NCBI GenBank assembly: GCA_965226825.1
Contig: CBDDED010000003.1
Coordinates: 1,798,001-1,862,000, forward strand
DNA: 64,000 bases
Direction of reading: 5' to 3'
Source of the DNA: Io17-Chloro-G2 sp965226825
Lineage (GTDB): Bacteria; Chloroflexota; Dehalococcoidia; Lucifugimonadales; UBA3495
Shown here: positions 52,574 through 61,384 of the stretch, piece after piece
Numbering within the stretch: the first letter of the stretch is position 1
Layout of the letters: each line of letters starts with the position of its first letter
Notes under the pieces: model-generated
Told to the model about the DNA's origin: nothing
Databases searched by the model: none
The model's input: the letters and a program-made list of their open reading frames with translations, nothing else
Made by a program: the position numbers and the translations under genes

Positions 52574-53419
52574 CTACTCACCCGTGATTTCTTCACCGCA
52601 ATGCGGGCAAATGGTTACAGCGGACCGGTTCCGACGCTCGATTTGCTCCAGGAAGGCTGAACCGAGGATTCCGGCGGGCACCGCAAACAAGCCGATACCC
52701 AGAATGGCAATGAACCCGGCAATCACCTTGCCCGGCCCCGTCACCGGGGACACGTCGCCGTAACCAACGGTAGTCAAGGTAATAATGCTCCACCACATCG
52801 CCGCCGGTATGCTGGAGAATTTTTCCGGCTGGGCGTTTTGCTCAGCGTAAAACATGAGCGAGGCCGCCACCACCAACAGAACGCCCAAGACCACCAGCAC
52901 GGTGGTCAGCTCGCTAGTCCTGGCGGCCACGGCCATCCTTAAGTTCCGAAATCCATGATAATACCGGGTCAAACGGGACACCCGCGCAGCCAAGCGAATT
53001 GCCCTGAAAAACCTCAGGTCAAGTCCAGACAAGTTCAGGCCAAGCAGGACAAAGAAGGGCAAAATCACGATCAAATCGATGACCATGAAGGGGGAAACGA
53101 GAAACCGGAGCCGGCCGGCCTTCGAGCCGGAATACTTTGGGTCCTCGGTACAGGCCCAAACCCGCAGTAGGTATTCGACCGTAAAAACCAACATGGAGGC
53201 CCGCTCAAACCACAGGAACAACCCTGGCGCCGTGCGGTACGCCTCGTCCACGGTGCCGATGACCAACGCCAGCACGTTGAGCGAAATCAACGTGATGAGA
53301 AATAGGTCGATGGCCTGGCTCGTCCGGTCTCCCGGCGAGGCTGCCTCCAGAATCTCGTAAACCCGCTTTTTCATCGCCAACGACCGCGTTCCCCTCTGTG
53401 ACGACGGACTGGATTCCAT
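52574..53419 (-). CDS. Voltage-gated-type potassium ion channel with C-terminal CxxC tail
   Basis: A 281-residue six-helix channel. Helix S4 has Arg at every third position (RFFRAIRLAARVSRLTR), and the pore loop has T-V-G-Y-G-D, the K+ selectivity filter, near residue 217. The C terminus ends C-P-H-C-G-E-E, a short zinc-ribbon-like tail. GGAG lies nine bases before the ATG at 53419; M16 is an alternative. It probably conducts K+ across the cell membrane in response to voltage. Confidence 0.9.
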   Translation of the reverse strand: MESSPSSQRGTRSLAMKKRVYEILEAASPGDRTSQAIDLFLITLISLNVLALVIGTVDEAYRTAPGLFLWFERASMLVFTVEYLLRVWACTEDPKYSGSKAGRLRFLVSPFMVIDLIVILPFFVLLGLNLSGLDLRFFRAIRLAARVSRLTRYYHGFRNLRMAVAARTSELTTVLVVLGVLLVVAASLMFYAEQNAQPEKFSSIPAAMWWSIITLTTVGYGDVSPVTGPGKVIAGFIAILGIGLFAVPAGILGSAFLEQIERRNRSAVTICPHCGEEITGE

Positions 53420-53724
53420 TGTAGCCCACTCCGTTACAGCAGCGGGATTGCCGCGGCAATTGCAGGAGGGGCGGAAGCGCCAGTCGACGGGGTTATGATG
53501 GGACCATACCCAAGAGGGGAGTCAGCAGAGCGATACGCCAAGAACGCGGCTACAAGCCGGCTGAGGAACGTGTGAATTCCGCCCCGCGTCTGCGATATCC
53601 CCTAACGTAAGGCCTATTTTTTGACGCGGCCCAAGTTGACCAGACCGGGCGCGGGTAGGAGAAATCAGCCTCCGCCGGGGTGGAACTCCCGGCCCAGATT
53701 ACGGAAGGAATCGTGTGCTTGGGG
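53420..53724. other. Intergenic region; nothing recognised
   Basis: 305 bp between the leftward channel gene and the downstream end of the leftward scramblase-like gene. It must carry the channel-gene promoter. No gene or repeat is supported. Confidence 0.4.
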
Positions 53725-54339
53725 TCACATCGGACCGTTTCTGCCCTTACCCTCAAAGAATTCCAGGTCTATGGCGAAAGCAGCCGCCAGGAGCATGAGG
53801 CGAAACTCTTGGCTTCGCTCCTGCTCGCTAAATTGAATCTGGAAGGTGTCGGCATCGGAAAAAGCCTCCCGCGCCAGGCCACTCCACTGCTTGACTATGC
53901 GTCCTAGCTCTACGCCCTCCCCGTTATCCACGGTGAACGTGTTCCTTCGGAAAGGGCCGCCGTCGATCCGACCGATTTGGCTCGCGTTTGCATCCATCAA
54001 GGAAAACCGGCGCCTCAGCATGGCTAATCGCCGTTTCACCGAACCGACCGGACTGCCGGACTCGTCCTCCACGTGCAGATGGGAGTAGAACCAGTAAAAC
54101 TTTCTGCTAGCGGTCAGTACCGGTTGTCCCTGGCTATCCACCACTCGAATGGTGAGGGGACGGTGAGTGCCCATGAATTGCCGGGTCAGGGCCCCCGACT
54201 CCTCAGCAGCGTACATAGCGCTCCCGCCTTCGGGCGTATGGATGCTGTAACGGTTGGCCGTTTCAAAGCCTACAAAAACTTCAAGATGCTCCACCTCTTG
54301 GCGGACTACCAACTCTGTGTACCGGGCAAGGTCGATCAT
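53725..54339 (-). CDS. LURP-one/scramblase-like (Tubby-fold) protein
   Basis: A 204-residue protein with the LOR/phospholipid-scramblase-like pattern: a strand-rich barrel with repeated V-x-D-x-x-G-x-x segments (RVVDSQGQPVL, DESGSPVGSVKRR, MDANASQIGRI) and a hydrophobic C-terminal helix (LMLLAAAFAIDLEFF). It starts at 54339, where GGAGG lies five bases before the ATG. Bacterial members have no settled function. It follows the SDR gene at 54388 by 48 bases on the same strand. Confidence 0.78.
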   Translation of the reverse strand: MIDLARYTELVVRQEVEHLEVFVGFETANRYSIHTPEGGSAMYAAEESGALTRQFMGTHRPLTIRVVDSQGQPVLTASRKFYWFYSHLHVEDESGSPVGSVKRRLAMLRRRFSLMDANASQIGRIDGGPFRRNTFTVDNGEGVELGRIVKQWSGLAREAFSDADTFQIQFSEQERSQEFRLMLLAAAFAIDLEFFEGKGRNGPM

Positions 54340-54387
54340 ACTAACCTCCGTGACGACACGCGGCCGAACCATGCGGGGACGCCAATC

Positions 54388-55143
54388 TCACTGGGCGGTG
54401 CTGCCGCCGTCGATCACCAACTCGCTTCCGGTCATAAACGATGACTCATCGGAGGCCAGGAACAGCGCCCCGTAGGCTACGTCCTGGGCAGTGCCTATCC
54501 TCCCCAATGGAGTTCGAGCCATGGAATCCGCCCGGTACTGGTCGTCGTCCTGCCATACCTGTTGGATCATATCCGTGTCGATAGCGCCGGGGTGAATCGA
54601 GTTGGCTCTGATTCCCTCTTTGGCGTATTGAATAGCGGTCGCCTTGGTCAACAGTCGCACCGCTCCTTTGGAAGCAGTGTACGCGGTGCTGCGGGGCCCC
54701 CCGACCAATCCCGCAACAGAAGAAATGTTGATAACCGAGCCTCCGCCGGCCTTTCTCATTTCCGGGATCGCTATCTTGGTCCCCAGAAAGACACCCTTGG
54801 CGTTAACGTCCAGGATGGCATCCCAGTCCTCCACGGTGGTGTCTTCCACTCTGCCCCCGCGCCAGATCCCGGCGTTGTTCACCAGGACATCAACCTTGCC
54901 GAAGGCTGAAACGGCGTTATCGATAGCGGACTGCCACTCCTCTTCGCTGGTGACGTCCAGGTGGACGAAAAGGGCGTCTCCACCTGTTTCCGCTATCTCC
55001 GCCGCCACCCGCATTCCTTCCGTGTCAAGAATGTCGGCAATGACGACCTTCGCCCCTTCGCCGGCGAACATCCTGGCTTCGGCTTCGCCCTGTCCCCTGG
55101 CTCCACCGCTGATAAACGCTACTTTCCCATCCAGTCTTCCCAT
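54388..55143 (-). CDS. SDR family oxidoreductase
   Basis: A 251-residue classical SDR with S-G-G-A-R-G-Q-G-E as the cofactor loop, A-D-I-L-D-T after the second strand (Asp favouring NAD), V-N-N-A-G-I near residue 88, and catalytic Y-T-A-S-K near residue 155 with the preceding I-S-S. It belongs to the 3-oxoacyl-ACP reductase/7-alpha-HSDH-like group. AAGGAGGG precedes the ATG. Probably cotranscribed with the scramblase-like gene. Confidence 0.88.
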   Translation of the reverse strand: MGRLDGKVAFISGGARGQGEAEARMFAGEGAKVVIADILDTEGMRVAAEIAETGGDALFVHLDVTSEEEWQSAIDNAVSAFGKVDVLVNNAGIWRGGRVEDTTVEDWDAILDVNAKGVFLGTKIAIPEMRKAGGGSVINISSVAGLVGGPRSTAYTASKGAVRLLTKATAIQYAKEGIRANSIHPGAIDTDMIQQVWQDDDQYRADSMARTPLGRIGTAQDVAYGALFLASDESSFMTGSELVIDGGSTAQ

Positions 55144-55747
55144 AATTCCCTCCTTGCCGCGTAGAGACTCCAGGCCTGGTTAATAGATAAACGCCCAATC
55201 TCGCTGCCGGAAACCAACCGAGCTTCTGTCTGCTTCCAGCATAACCGCCCGCCCCCTATGCCGTCATTCTAGCCGCGACGGCAATTCAGGCCTTTTTGAT
55301 GAGCAACCGCGCTTGCCCGGAACACGGAATGTTCCAACTCGGGTGTGTCTGTTGGCATTGATGAAAGACCGAAATTATCAGTTATCCATCAAGCTGGCTC
55401 CCCAACTGATCTGCTCCCCGCGCCGAGCACCAGGAACAAAACCGCCGATACCAGCGCCATATGCCAGATTTTGCAGATCGGCTGTTCTCGGCCATCCGCT
55501 GGACCAAACCTGCATCACCGAAATGTGGACCCTTATATCGAATGAATCGGCGCCGAAATCAGTACCGGTAATCATTGGCGCCCCGCCAAATTGTATCCGA
55601 CGCCAGGCCCTCCCTCCCCTGCGCCAACAGAGGGTGCGCTATGGGATGATCTCCGGTCGGTATTTGTCATCAAATACTGAAGTTCAGGGTGTCCGCGCGT
55701 AGCGGGACTCCACCGTGGTGGTTTCATTCCTGGTTATCCTGGAACTC
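55144..55747. other. Intergenic region with degenerate repeat
   Basis: A 604-bp gap. A decayed repeat element lies at 55257-55370. A plus-strand frame of about 129 residues (55313-55702) crosses it and has no family features or binding site. No gene is supported. Confidence 0.5.
55257..55370. repeat. MITE-like element, copy E (remnant)
   Basis: Contains CCGTCATTCT, a core match to A (GGAATGTTCCA) and an end ATGAAAGACC resembling the terminal repeat, but much of the unit is missing. A decayed copy; low certainty. Confidence 0.4.
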
Positions 55748-56155
55748 CTAGGCGGACGTAAGTTCCAGACCTTCGGCGCGAGCAGCCCGAGCCAGTTCAC
55801 CGTCCAGGGTGGCTATCTCCGCCTCGCGTCTTTTGGCCAGTTCCAGGTACAGGGCATCGTAGAAGGACAGGAGATGCTCCCTGGCCAGATTGAAGGCCAC
55901 TTCAAGGTTGGCATCCTGGTCAGTGAGAATCGGCAGGCCCATTAGGGAATCCAGGCGCTCCTTGGTCCCACCCTCAGGCACCCGGCCCCTGCGTTCTGCA
56001 ACCAGGAGTACGTTGCGAATATCGTAGTGCCAAAGTTGCGGGACAATTGCCCCGTCACGCCTCAGACGACCCAAGGCAATGGTGGCTCTGGGGTCAAACT
56101 CGTCGCCCAAGAGCCAATCAGCTGTAATGGACGCGTCAACAACGAGTAGACTCAT
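55748..56155 (-). CDS. VapC-like PIN-domain toxin
   Basis: A 135-residue PIN domain with V-V-D-A-S-I-T-A-D-W at the start, E near residue 53, F-Y-D-A-L-Y-L near residue 98 and I-A-T-L-D-G near residue 115, the four acidic positions of a VapC ribonuclease. Its ATG overlaps the antitoxin stop (ATGA at 56152-56155), the standard antitoxin-first layout. Confidence 0.9.
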   Translation of the reverse strand: MSLLVVDASITADWLLGDEFDPRATIALGRLRRDGAIVPQLWHYDIRNVLLVAERRGRVPEGGTKERLDSLMGLPILTDQDANLEVAFNLAREHLLSFYDALYLELAKRREAEIATLDGELARAARAEGLELTSA

Positions 56156-56403
56156 CTGCCGTGTCCTTCGTGGCGGGCGTCCAGAATTTCATCGGGGGAC
56201 ATCGCGATACGTTCCCAGGTAGCCCGCCTTTGCAGGAAATGATCCACTGCCGCCTCGCGACTGGCCATGTCCTGGGCGTGAGCGGGGACCAAGTGAGCGA
56301 TTGTCTTGCCATGGCGTGTGATGGCAATGGTCTCACCGTGTTCGACAGAACGAAGGAGGTCAGCCAGGCGTGCCTTGGCTTCAGTGGCTTGAATTTCGCG
56401 CAT
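56152..56403 (-). CDS. Phd/YefM-family antitoxin
   Basis: An 83-residue antitoxin: A-K-A-R-L-A-D-L-L-R-S-V, G-E-T-I-A-I-T-R-H-G-K-T-I-A-H-L form the DNA-binding Phd fold, and the C-terminal 30 residues would wrap the toxin. It precedes VapC on the same strand with a 4-base overlap. Autorepression of the pair is expected for the family. Confidence 0.9.
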   Translation of the reverse strand: MREIQATEAKARLADLLRSVEHGETIAITRHGKTIAHLVPAHAQDMASREAAVDHFLQRRATWERIAMSPDEILDARHEGHGR

Positions 56404-56939
56404 GGTTCAACTTCCAACCAGTTATTTCGACTGGTCAATTATAAATTTGCCACCGCGGCGAGACCCTCGCTCACTCCTACTAAGAAACTCTCTCAATAGT
56501 CCAGGTCAATCGCATTTACAATGCCAATACTCGGGTGACCCACCCCGGTCTTTCTCGCCGCAGCGGGAATCCAGAGCCCTTTATCTCAATAGCCTAGGTT
56601 AGGATACACAGGACGCCTCGCCTCTTGGCCAAGCAGACCGGTCCCATGTGGACCACTCCTGCATTTCCCCACGTACCTGGATGTTGGAAAGGGCTCTGGA
56701 TTCCCGCTGCGGTGAGAAAGACGGGGGTGGGGTTGTGCTCCCATCCTGACTGCTCCTACCCGCGGGAAGGAGGCCATTCAGGACGCCCCAGCCGCAGTTT
56801 ATGATGCGATAACCCTGTTCAAAAGTCCCTTCTCCTTTGGCGAGAGAAGGTTAGGATGAGGGGGCTGTATCTGTCACCAACACCTCAATCCTCTCCCTTC
56901 CAGGGATAGGAGGGCAGGATAGGTGTTTTGAGATAGTTG
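56404..56939. other. Intergenic region with repeat element F
   Basis: 536 bp upstream of the antitoxin and downstream of the AlkD-like gene. Element F lies at 56543-56727. A further stretch at about 56820-56930, with paired GAGAGAAGG and CCTCTCCCTT-like segments, resembles a second common dispersed repeat. No gene is supported. Confidence 0.5.
56543..56727. mobile_element. MITE-like inverted-repeat element, copy F (short)
   Basis: Two arms of about 40 bp (56543-56582 and 56688-56727), each containing CGGGAATCCAGAGCCCTTT or its complement, face each other around a core of about 105 bp. The outer AGGGTCTTTC termini of A-C are absent. A shorter derivative of the family. Confidence 0.7.
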
Positions 56940-57644
56940 CTAAGATGTTCTAGATTTCCGGTTCACGGTCTTGAGTATATACTGGGCGGCGTCCGGCGTG
57001 ACGCAGCCGGTTGCTCCGTGGTCCACCTCCACCTTGCCGATGTTTCCGGCGGCACGAAGGGCCCGTTCTTGAAGTTTTTCGTTGCGTATGCCGATAGCGA
57101 TCAACGCCGAGTTCATTCCGTCCCTGACCCGGTTCTTCCTGGTATGGATGCCGGCCTCGATGGTCGGGAGTAACTCTTCAAAATATTTGTCGGGAAGGGT
57201 CTGGTCCTTCATCGCAATCTTCGCCATGAGGGTCCACCCAACCCGCCCGATCCACTCTTCCTCCGACTGATTCCAACATTCAGCCCGTTCCCTGGCGGCG
57301 GCGGTCTTGCTGACAAATTCGGCAAAAGCATCGGCAATTATGTAGTTGTTGAGGTCAGCCGCCCACGATTCCAGCCAGTCATGCCCTGGCCCCTCTTCCT
57401 CTATCATCTTTGGGTCGGCAATCATTGTGGCCAGAATCCGGGCATCATGGTTGCCGGTCGCCCATAGCTCAAACGCCAGAGAGTGGTCTTTCCTGATTCT
57501 CTTTTGCAACTTCCTGATGTTGCCGAAACTAACTCCGAACAGTTCCTCCCGGACCCCGTGACGCCGGTAAATCTTGCGGTTCTGCTCGGTTCCCAGATCT
57601 TCAAGCTCTTGAATGACTGTCTTGAATTCCAACTTACTCATCAC
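56940..57644 (-). CDS. DNA alkylation repair protein (AlkD-like HEAT repeat)
   Basis: A 234-residue all-helical protein of the DNA-alkylation-repair/AlkD group: F-G-V-S-F-G-N-I-R-K-L-Q-K near residue 40, W-x-x-x-x-H-D-A-R-I-L-A-T near residue 65, and W-T-L-M-A-K-I-A near residue 140. AlkD-like enzymes remove bulky or 3-/7-alkyl purines without base flipping. The closing H-G-A-T-G-C-V segment is typical of this bacterial subgroup. The exact activity is not proven. Confidence 0.85.
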   Translation of the reverse strand: MMSKLEFKTVIQELEDLGTEQNRKIYRRHGVREELFGVSFGNIRKLQKRIRKDHSLAFELWATGNHDARILATMIADPKMIEEEGPGHDWLESWAADLNNYIIADAFAEFVSKTAAARERAECWNQSEEEWIGRVGWTLMAKIAMKDQTLPDKYFEELLPTIEAGIHTRKNRVRDGMNSALIAIGIRNEKLQERALRAAGNIGKVEVDHGATGCVTPDAAQYILKTVNRKSRTS

Positions 57645-58375
57645 TCGATGTACGACTTAAATTTCGGTATCCCTTGGCAGTACACCCGGACAACTTTGGA
57701 CAGGCGACCGGGCTTAAACTTCCTGCCAGTTGGACTGGGAGACCTGGAGATTCGTAGGCTGAAAAGCAGCCCGGCATCTCAATTCTGATGGCTGCACGTT
57801 GGTCGCCGTTTTAGGGCCGCCGCAACATCGGCACGGGGAAGTCGGTTACGCCGGGCTCATCGATGGTGCAGTTCTGAATGGTTCCGAACCCTCCTGCCAA
57901 CCCCCGGTGGTTGATGCCAAGAGTCTCGGTCAACCGCCTGAAACAGTAACTTACACGGTTGTACGTCGACGCCGCAAGTGTTCCAGTTCAGGATCCCGGC
58001 GGGAGCGGCCCTGGGTGGTTAACGTGACCGGCTTCCCGGTCAAAACAGTATTTGACCGGGCCGGGCATCTTATCATCCGGGCAACCTATCCTGTGGTATT
58101 ATGCTGGCCTAGCGCCGCAGGTAAGAGTGGATGTCCAAATCCCCAATCCCGGCACTACCCGCGGTTAACTCCCCTGATGAAATTGCAGTGATCTATTGGT
58201 TTGCCGTGCCGGTCTGTCCATACGGTTCATGGGGATGTTTCGAAAACGTCTTGTGTCTTTCAAACGTACTTTGTAATTGACTCGATCGCCACTGAGTAAG
58301 AACCGGTCGCCATTTTTCCTACAATTGTGACCCGGCAGCACCCTCTAAAGTGAGCGCCAAACCAGGAGTCCCGTA
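57645..58375. other. Long intergenic region; possible gene remnant
   Basis: 731 bp between divergent genes. A minus-strand frame ending in a TAA at about 57810 encodes a short stretch with a plausible protein ending (DEPGVTDFPVPMLRRP) but loses similarity upstream and has no start, so it may be a decayed gene. A plus-strand frame of 130 residues (57799-58191) lacks support. AGGAG at 58363-58367 belongs to the next gene. Confidence 0.4.
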
Positions 58376-59722
58376 TTGTTAGGCGTCAACCTGGACCCCG
58401 CCAATCTCTCCGTAGGTAAGCACCGGATCCACTACGCTTGGGCGATGGTGTCTCTGGCGTCGGTGATGCGGCTCAGCACTTCGTCGTTCCGGTCCTCGCA
58501 AAGCATATTAGTCCCCCGGTTGGTGGAGCAGTTCGGCTGGTCGTACGGCGCTTTGGGCGGCGCATTTGCCTTGCAATGGATTGTGTCGGGGGCCTTTGGT
58601 CCACCGGCAGGGTGGATGGGTGACCGGTACGGCGTGCGGGTTTCCATGACGGTGGGAGCTCTCCTGTTCATCCTGGGCATGGTCTTAACCAGCACCGTCA
58701 ACCACATCTGGCAATTCTACGTCTACTTCGGCCTGATACTAAGCGCGTCCATGGGAATCTTCCAGGTTCCGCTGACTGCCGCCCTGACGCTATGGTTCAA
58801 GAAGCATTTGGGGTTTGGCATGGGAATTTTGCAGTCCTCACAGGGATTAGGCCCCCTCGTGGCAGTGCCGATCATTGTTCTCATCGTAAACACAATGGGT
58901 TTGCGGGCGGCGTTCTGGCTACCCGGACTGGCCGGGGGACTGTTCATCCTTCTGTTGATCCGGCTGTTTTATAACGAGCCTTCGGACATCGGCTTGAGGC
59001 CCCTTGGCGCTGAAGAGACGGAACCCATCCGAAGCACCCAGCGGGGAGAAATCGCCAGGGTCCGCTCCTCGGTATTCCTGCGCCAGGCCCGGCGTACCTC
59101 CGCTTTCTGGAACCTGATTGGCATCCACTACTGGGGATGTGCCGGCCATGCCATCGTCCTGGTATTTCTGGTGGCAATGGCCGAGAGCCAGGGAGTGGAC
59201 CCCGCCAAGGCGGCGGGCACTTTCGTCGTGCTGTCAGTGTCCAGCACCCTGACCAGGTTTGCCGTGCCCGTTCTGGCGGAACGCCTGGGCAGCAAGGGCG
59301 TCATGGGCTTTTGCTTCTTTTTGCAGACCGCCCCTATCCTGCTGCTGTTTTTCGCCCACGACGCCTGGATGTTCTACCTGTTCGCCACTCTGTTCGGTAT
59401 CGGATTCGGCGGAGAGATGACGGCGTTTCCCATCATCAACCGCCAGTACTACGGGAGCGCTCCGATCGGCACGACCTACGGCTGGCAGATGATGGGCGCC
59501 GGTCTGGGCATGGCTTCGGGAGTCGCCTTTGGCGGGTTGCTGCGGGACGCCACCGGGGATTTCAACGCCACGATGCTCCTGTCGTTGGTGCTGGGCATGG
59601 TGGGAGTAATCTCCATCTTCAAGTTGCCGGCTACGGCCCAGCCGTTGTTGCCCGACTGGGAAGACCAACTTCCAGTCAGCGCCCGGCCCGAGGGCGCGGC
59701 CCAAGGATCGGTTGCCCGCTAG
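58376..59722 (+). CDS. MFS transporter, monocarboxylate/OFA-like
   Basis: A 448-residue, 12-helix transporter. D-R-Y-G-V-R between helices 2 and 3, R at the start of helix 4 and a second G-S-K-G in the central loop fit the MCT/OFA branch. The start is TTG at 58376 with AGGAG eight bases upstream. It is followed after 73 bases by a dihydropyrimidinase-type hydrolase, so it probably imports that enzyme's substrate. Confidence 0.85.
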   Translation: MLGVNLDPANLSVGKHRIHYAWAMVSLASVMRLSTSSFRSSQSILVPRLVEQFGWSYGALGGAFALQWIVSGAFGPPAGWMGDRYGVRVSMTVGALLFILGMVLTSTVNHIWQFYVYFGLILSASMGIFQVPLTAALTLWFKKHLGFGMGILQSSQGLGPLVAVPIIVLIVNTMGLRAAFWLPGLAGGLFILLLIRLFYNEPSDIGLRPLGAEETEPIRSTQRGEIARVRSSVFLRQARRTSAFWNLIGIHYWGCAGHAIVLVFLVAMAESQGVDPAKAAGTFVVLSVSSTLTRFAVPVLAERLGSKGVMGFCFFLQTAPILLLFFAHDAWMFYLFATLFGIGFGGEMTAFPIINRQYYGSAPIGTTYGWQMMGAGLGMASGVAFGGLLRDATGDFNATMLLSLVLGMVGVISIFKLPATAQPLLPDWEDQLPVSARPEGAAQGSVAR

Positions 59723-59795
59723 TAGTGTTGCGAATTAGGTATCTGCGGCGGCCAATAGAACTGACTGCCGCATTTCATATTTGAAGGAGGGCAGC

Positions 59796-61220
59796 ATGTT
59801 GGACTTGATTATCCGCGGCGGCCAGGTCGTCACCACCTGGGGGGTAGGCGATTGGGACGTGGCGGTCCAGGGTGAAAAGATTGTAGCGTTGGCCGCTCCG
59901 AATACTCTGACCGACGACGTGACGAGAGTCATCGACGCCACCGGCAAGATAGTCGTGCCCGGGGGCATCGAGCCCCACGCCCACATCGCAGCCCCAATCA
60001 TGGGCAAAGGCAACCTGACCACGGCGCCGCCGGAACAGGTTAGCCGCGCCGCCCTGTTCGGGGGCACCACCACCCTGTTGGACTTCGCTATTCAGTACCC
60101 TGGGATTGACATCAACCAGGCCATACAAGAGCGCACCTCGGTATGGCGCAACAACTCCTACGCCGACTATTCCCACCACCTGATGCTACTGGGAGAGATA
60201 CCGGCGGAAATCCTCGGCCAACTCCACGAGCATATCGAGGACGGGTTTGCTTCGGTGAAGATTTTCACCACCAACATCCGGCCTCCTTCCATGTCGGGCC
60301 AGTCCCGGATGGTGGGGATGGGCCACCTGCATGACCTCATGGAGCAGGTCCAGCGCCACGGGGCAATGCTGATGGTCCATTCGGAAGACGACGACATGGT
60401 CCAACACATGTACCAGAAGCTCACCGCCGAGGAGCAGACCGAGTGGTGGAACATGCACCTGGTCCACAGCAACGAGTCCGAGGACGTGTCATTTCGCCGG
60501 GTGTTGAAGGTGTCGGAGTGGACGGGGTCCCCGGTCTACTTTGTTCACGTCAGCGCCATGCAAGGTTTGGCGGCCATTCAGGAGTCCCGCGCGAAGGGTA
60601 TGCCGGTCTACGGTGAGACCTTGCACAACTACTGCTGCTTCAGCGCCGACAACTACCGGGAAGAGAACGGCATGAAATACCACACCTATCCTTCCCTCAA
60701 GTCGGAAGAAGACCGGCAGACCCTGTGGAACGGCATCGTGCGGGGCGGCCTGAGCACGATGGCCACCGACGAATACTGCACGTCCTGGGAGCTGAAGATT
60801 GAAGGCCGGACAATTTCCGACGTTACCGGGGGCCACAACGGCGCCGAAACCAGGGTGGGCATCACCTTCAGCGAGGGAGTATCCAAGCGGGGCATGTCAT
60901 TGCAGCGATTTGTTGACGTGACGTCGGCCAACGCCGCCAAGATCATGGGCTTATACCCTCGCAAGGGCGTTATCGCTCCGGGCAGCGACGCGGACATCGT
61001 GCTCATCGACCCCAGCATCAAGAAGCGGTTGGGGATGGAAGATTTCCACATCACCGACTACAGCATCTGGGAGAACTTCGACATCGAGGGCTGGCCGGTA
61101 ATGACCATCCTGAGGGGCGCGGTAGTCGTGGAAGACGGCCAGTTTTCCGCCACGCTAGGCGACGGCCAGTTCCTGCGCCGCAAAGTGGACCCACAAGTGG
61201 TCAACGGCCCGGTGGCGTAA
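59796..61220 (+). CDS. Dihydropyrimidinase/D-hydantoinase-family amidohydrolase
   Basis: A 474-residue cyclic amidohydrolase. Metal ligands appear in E-P-H-A-H-I near residue 60, the carbamylated Lys in A-S-V-K-I-F near residue 155, His in M-V-H-S-E-D and F-V-H-V-S, and Asp in A-T-D-E-Y. They hydrolyse the ring amide of dihydropyrimidines or hydantoins. AAGGAGG lies six bases before the ATG at 59796. It probably forms an uptake-and-hydrolysis pair with the upstream MFS gene. Confidence 0.9.
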   Translation: MLDLIIRGGQVVTTWGVGDWDVAVQGEKIVALAAPNTLTDDVTRVIDATGKIVVPGGIEPHAHIAAPIMGKGNLTTAPPEQVSRAALFGGTTTLLDFAIQYPGIDINQAIQERTSVWRNNSYADYSHHLMLLGEIPAEILGQLHEHIEDGFASVKIFTTNIRPPSMSGQSRMVGMGHLHDLMEQVQRHGAMLMVHSEDDDMVQHMYQKLTAEEQTEWWNMHLVHSNESEDVSFRRVLKVSEWTGSPVYFVHVSAMQGLAAIQESRAKGMPVYGETLHNYCCFSADNYREENGMKYHTYPSLKSEEDRQTLWNGIVRGGLSTMATDEYCTSWELKIEGRTISDVTGGHNGAETRVGITFSEGVSKRGMSLQRFVDVTSANAAKIMGLYPRKGVIAPGSDADIVLIDPSIKKRLGMEDFHITDYSIWENFDIEGWPVMTILRGAVVVEDGQFSATLGDGQFLRRKVDPQVVNGPVA

Positions 61221-61384
61221 AGCGAAGCAAGAACTACGGCTGCTAATACCCAGCGAGAAACCGGCGTGCGGGCCCCACAGTGCAACGTATTGACACGAGA
61301 CCCTTGGAGTCGACAGTTGAGTGAGTACATTGGCGCACGCCCGTTGGATTGGGATATCCAATATTTGGCCGGGCGATTAAGACG

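Noticed and set aside
55313..55702. Plus-strand frame of 129 codons
   Set aside because: Crosses a repeat remnant, Pro/Arg-rich without domain features.
57799..58191. Plus-strand frame of 130 codons
   Set aside because: No binding site or domain, and a minus-strand remnant fits the same place better.
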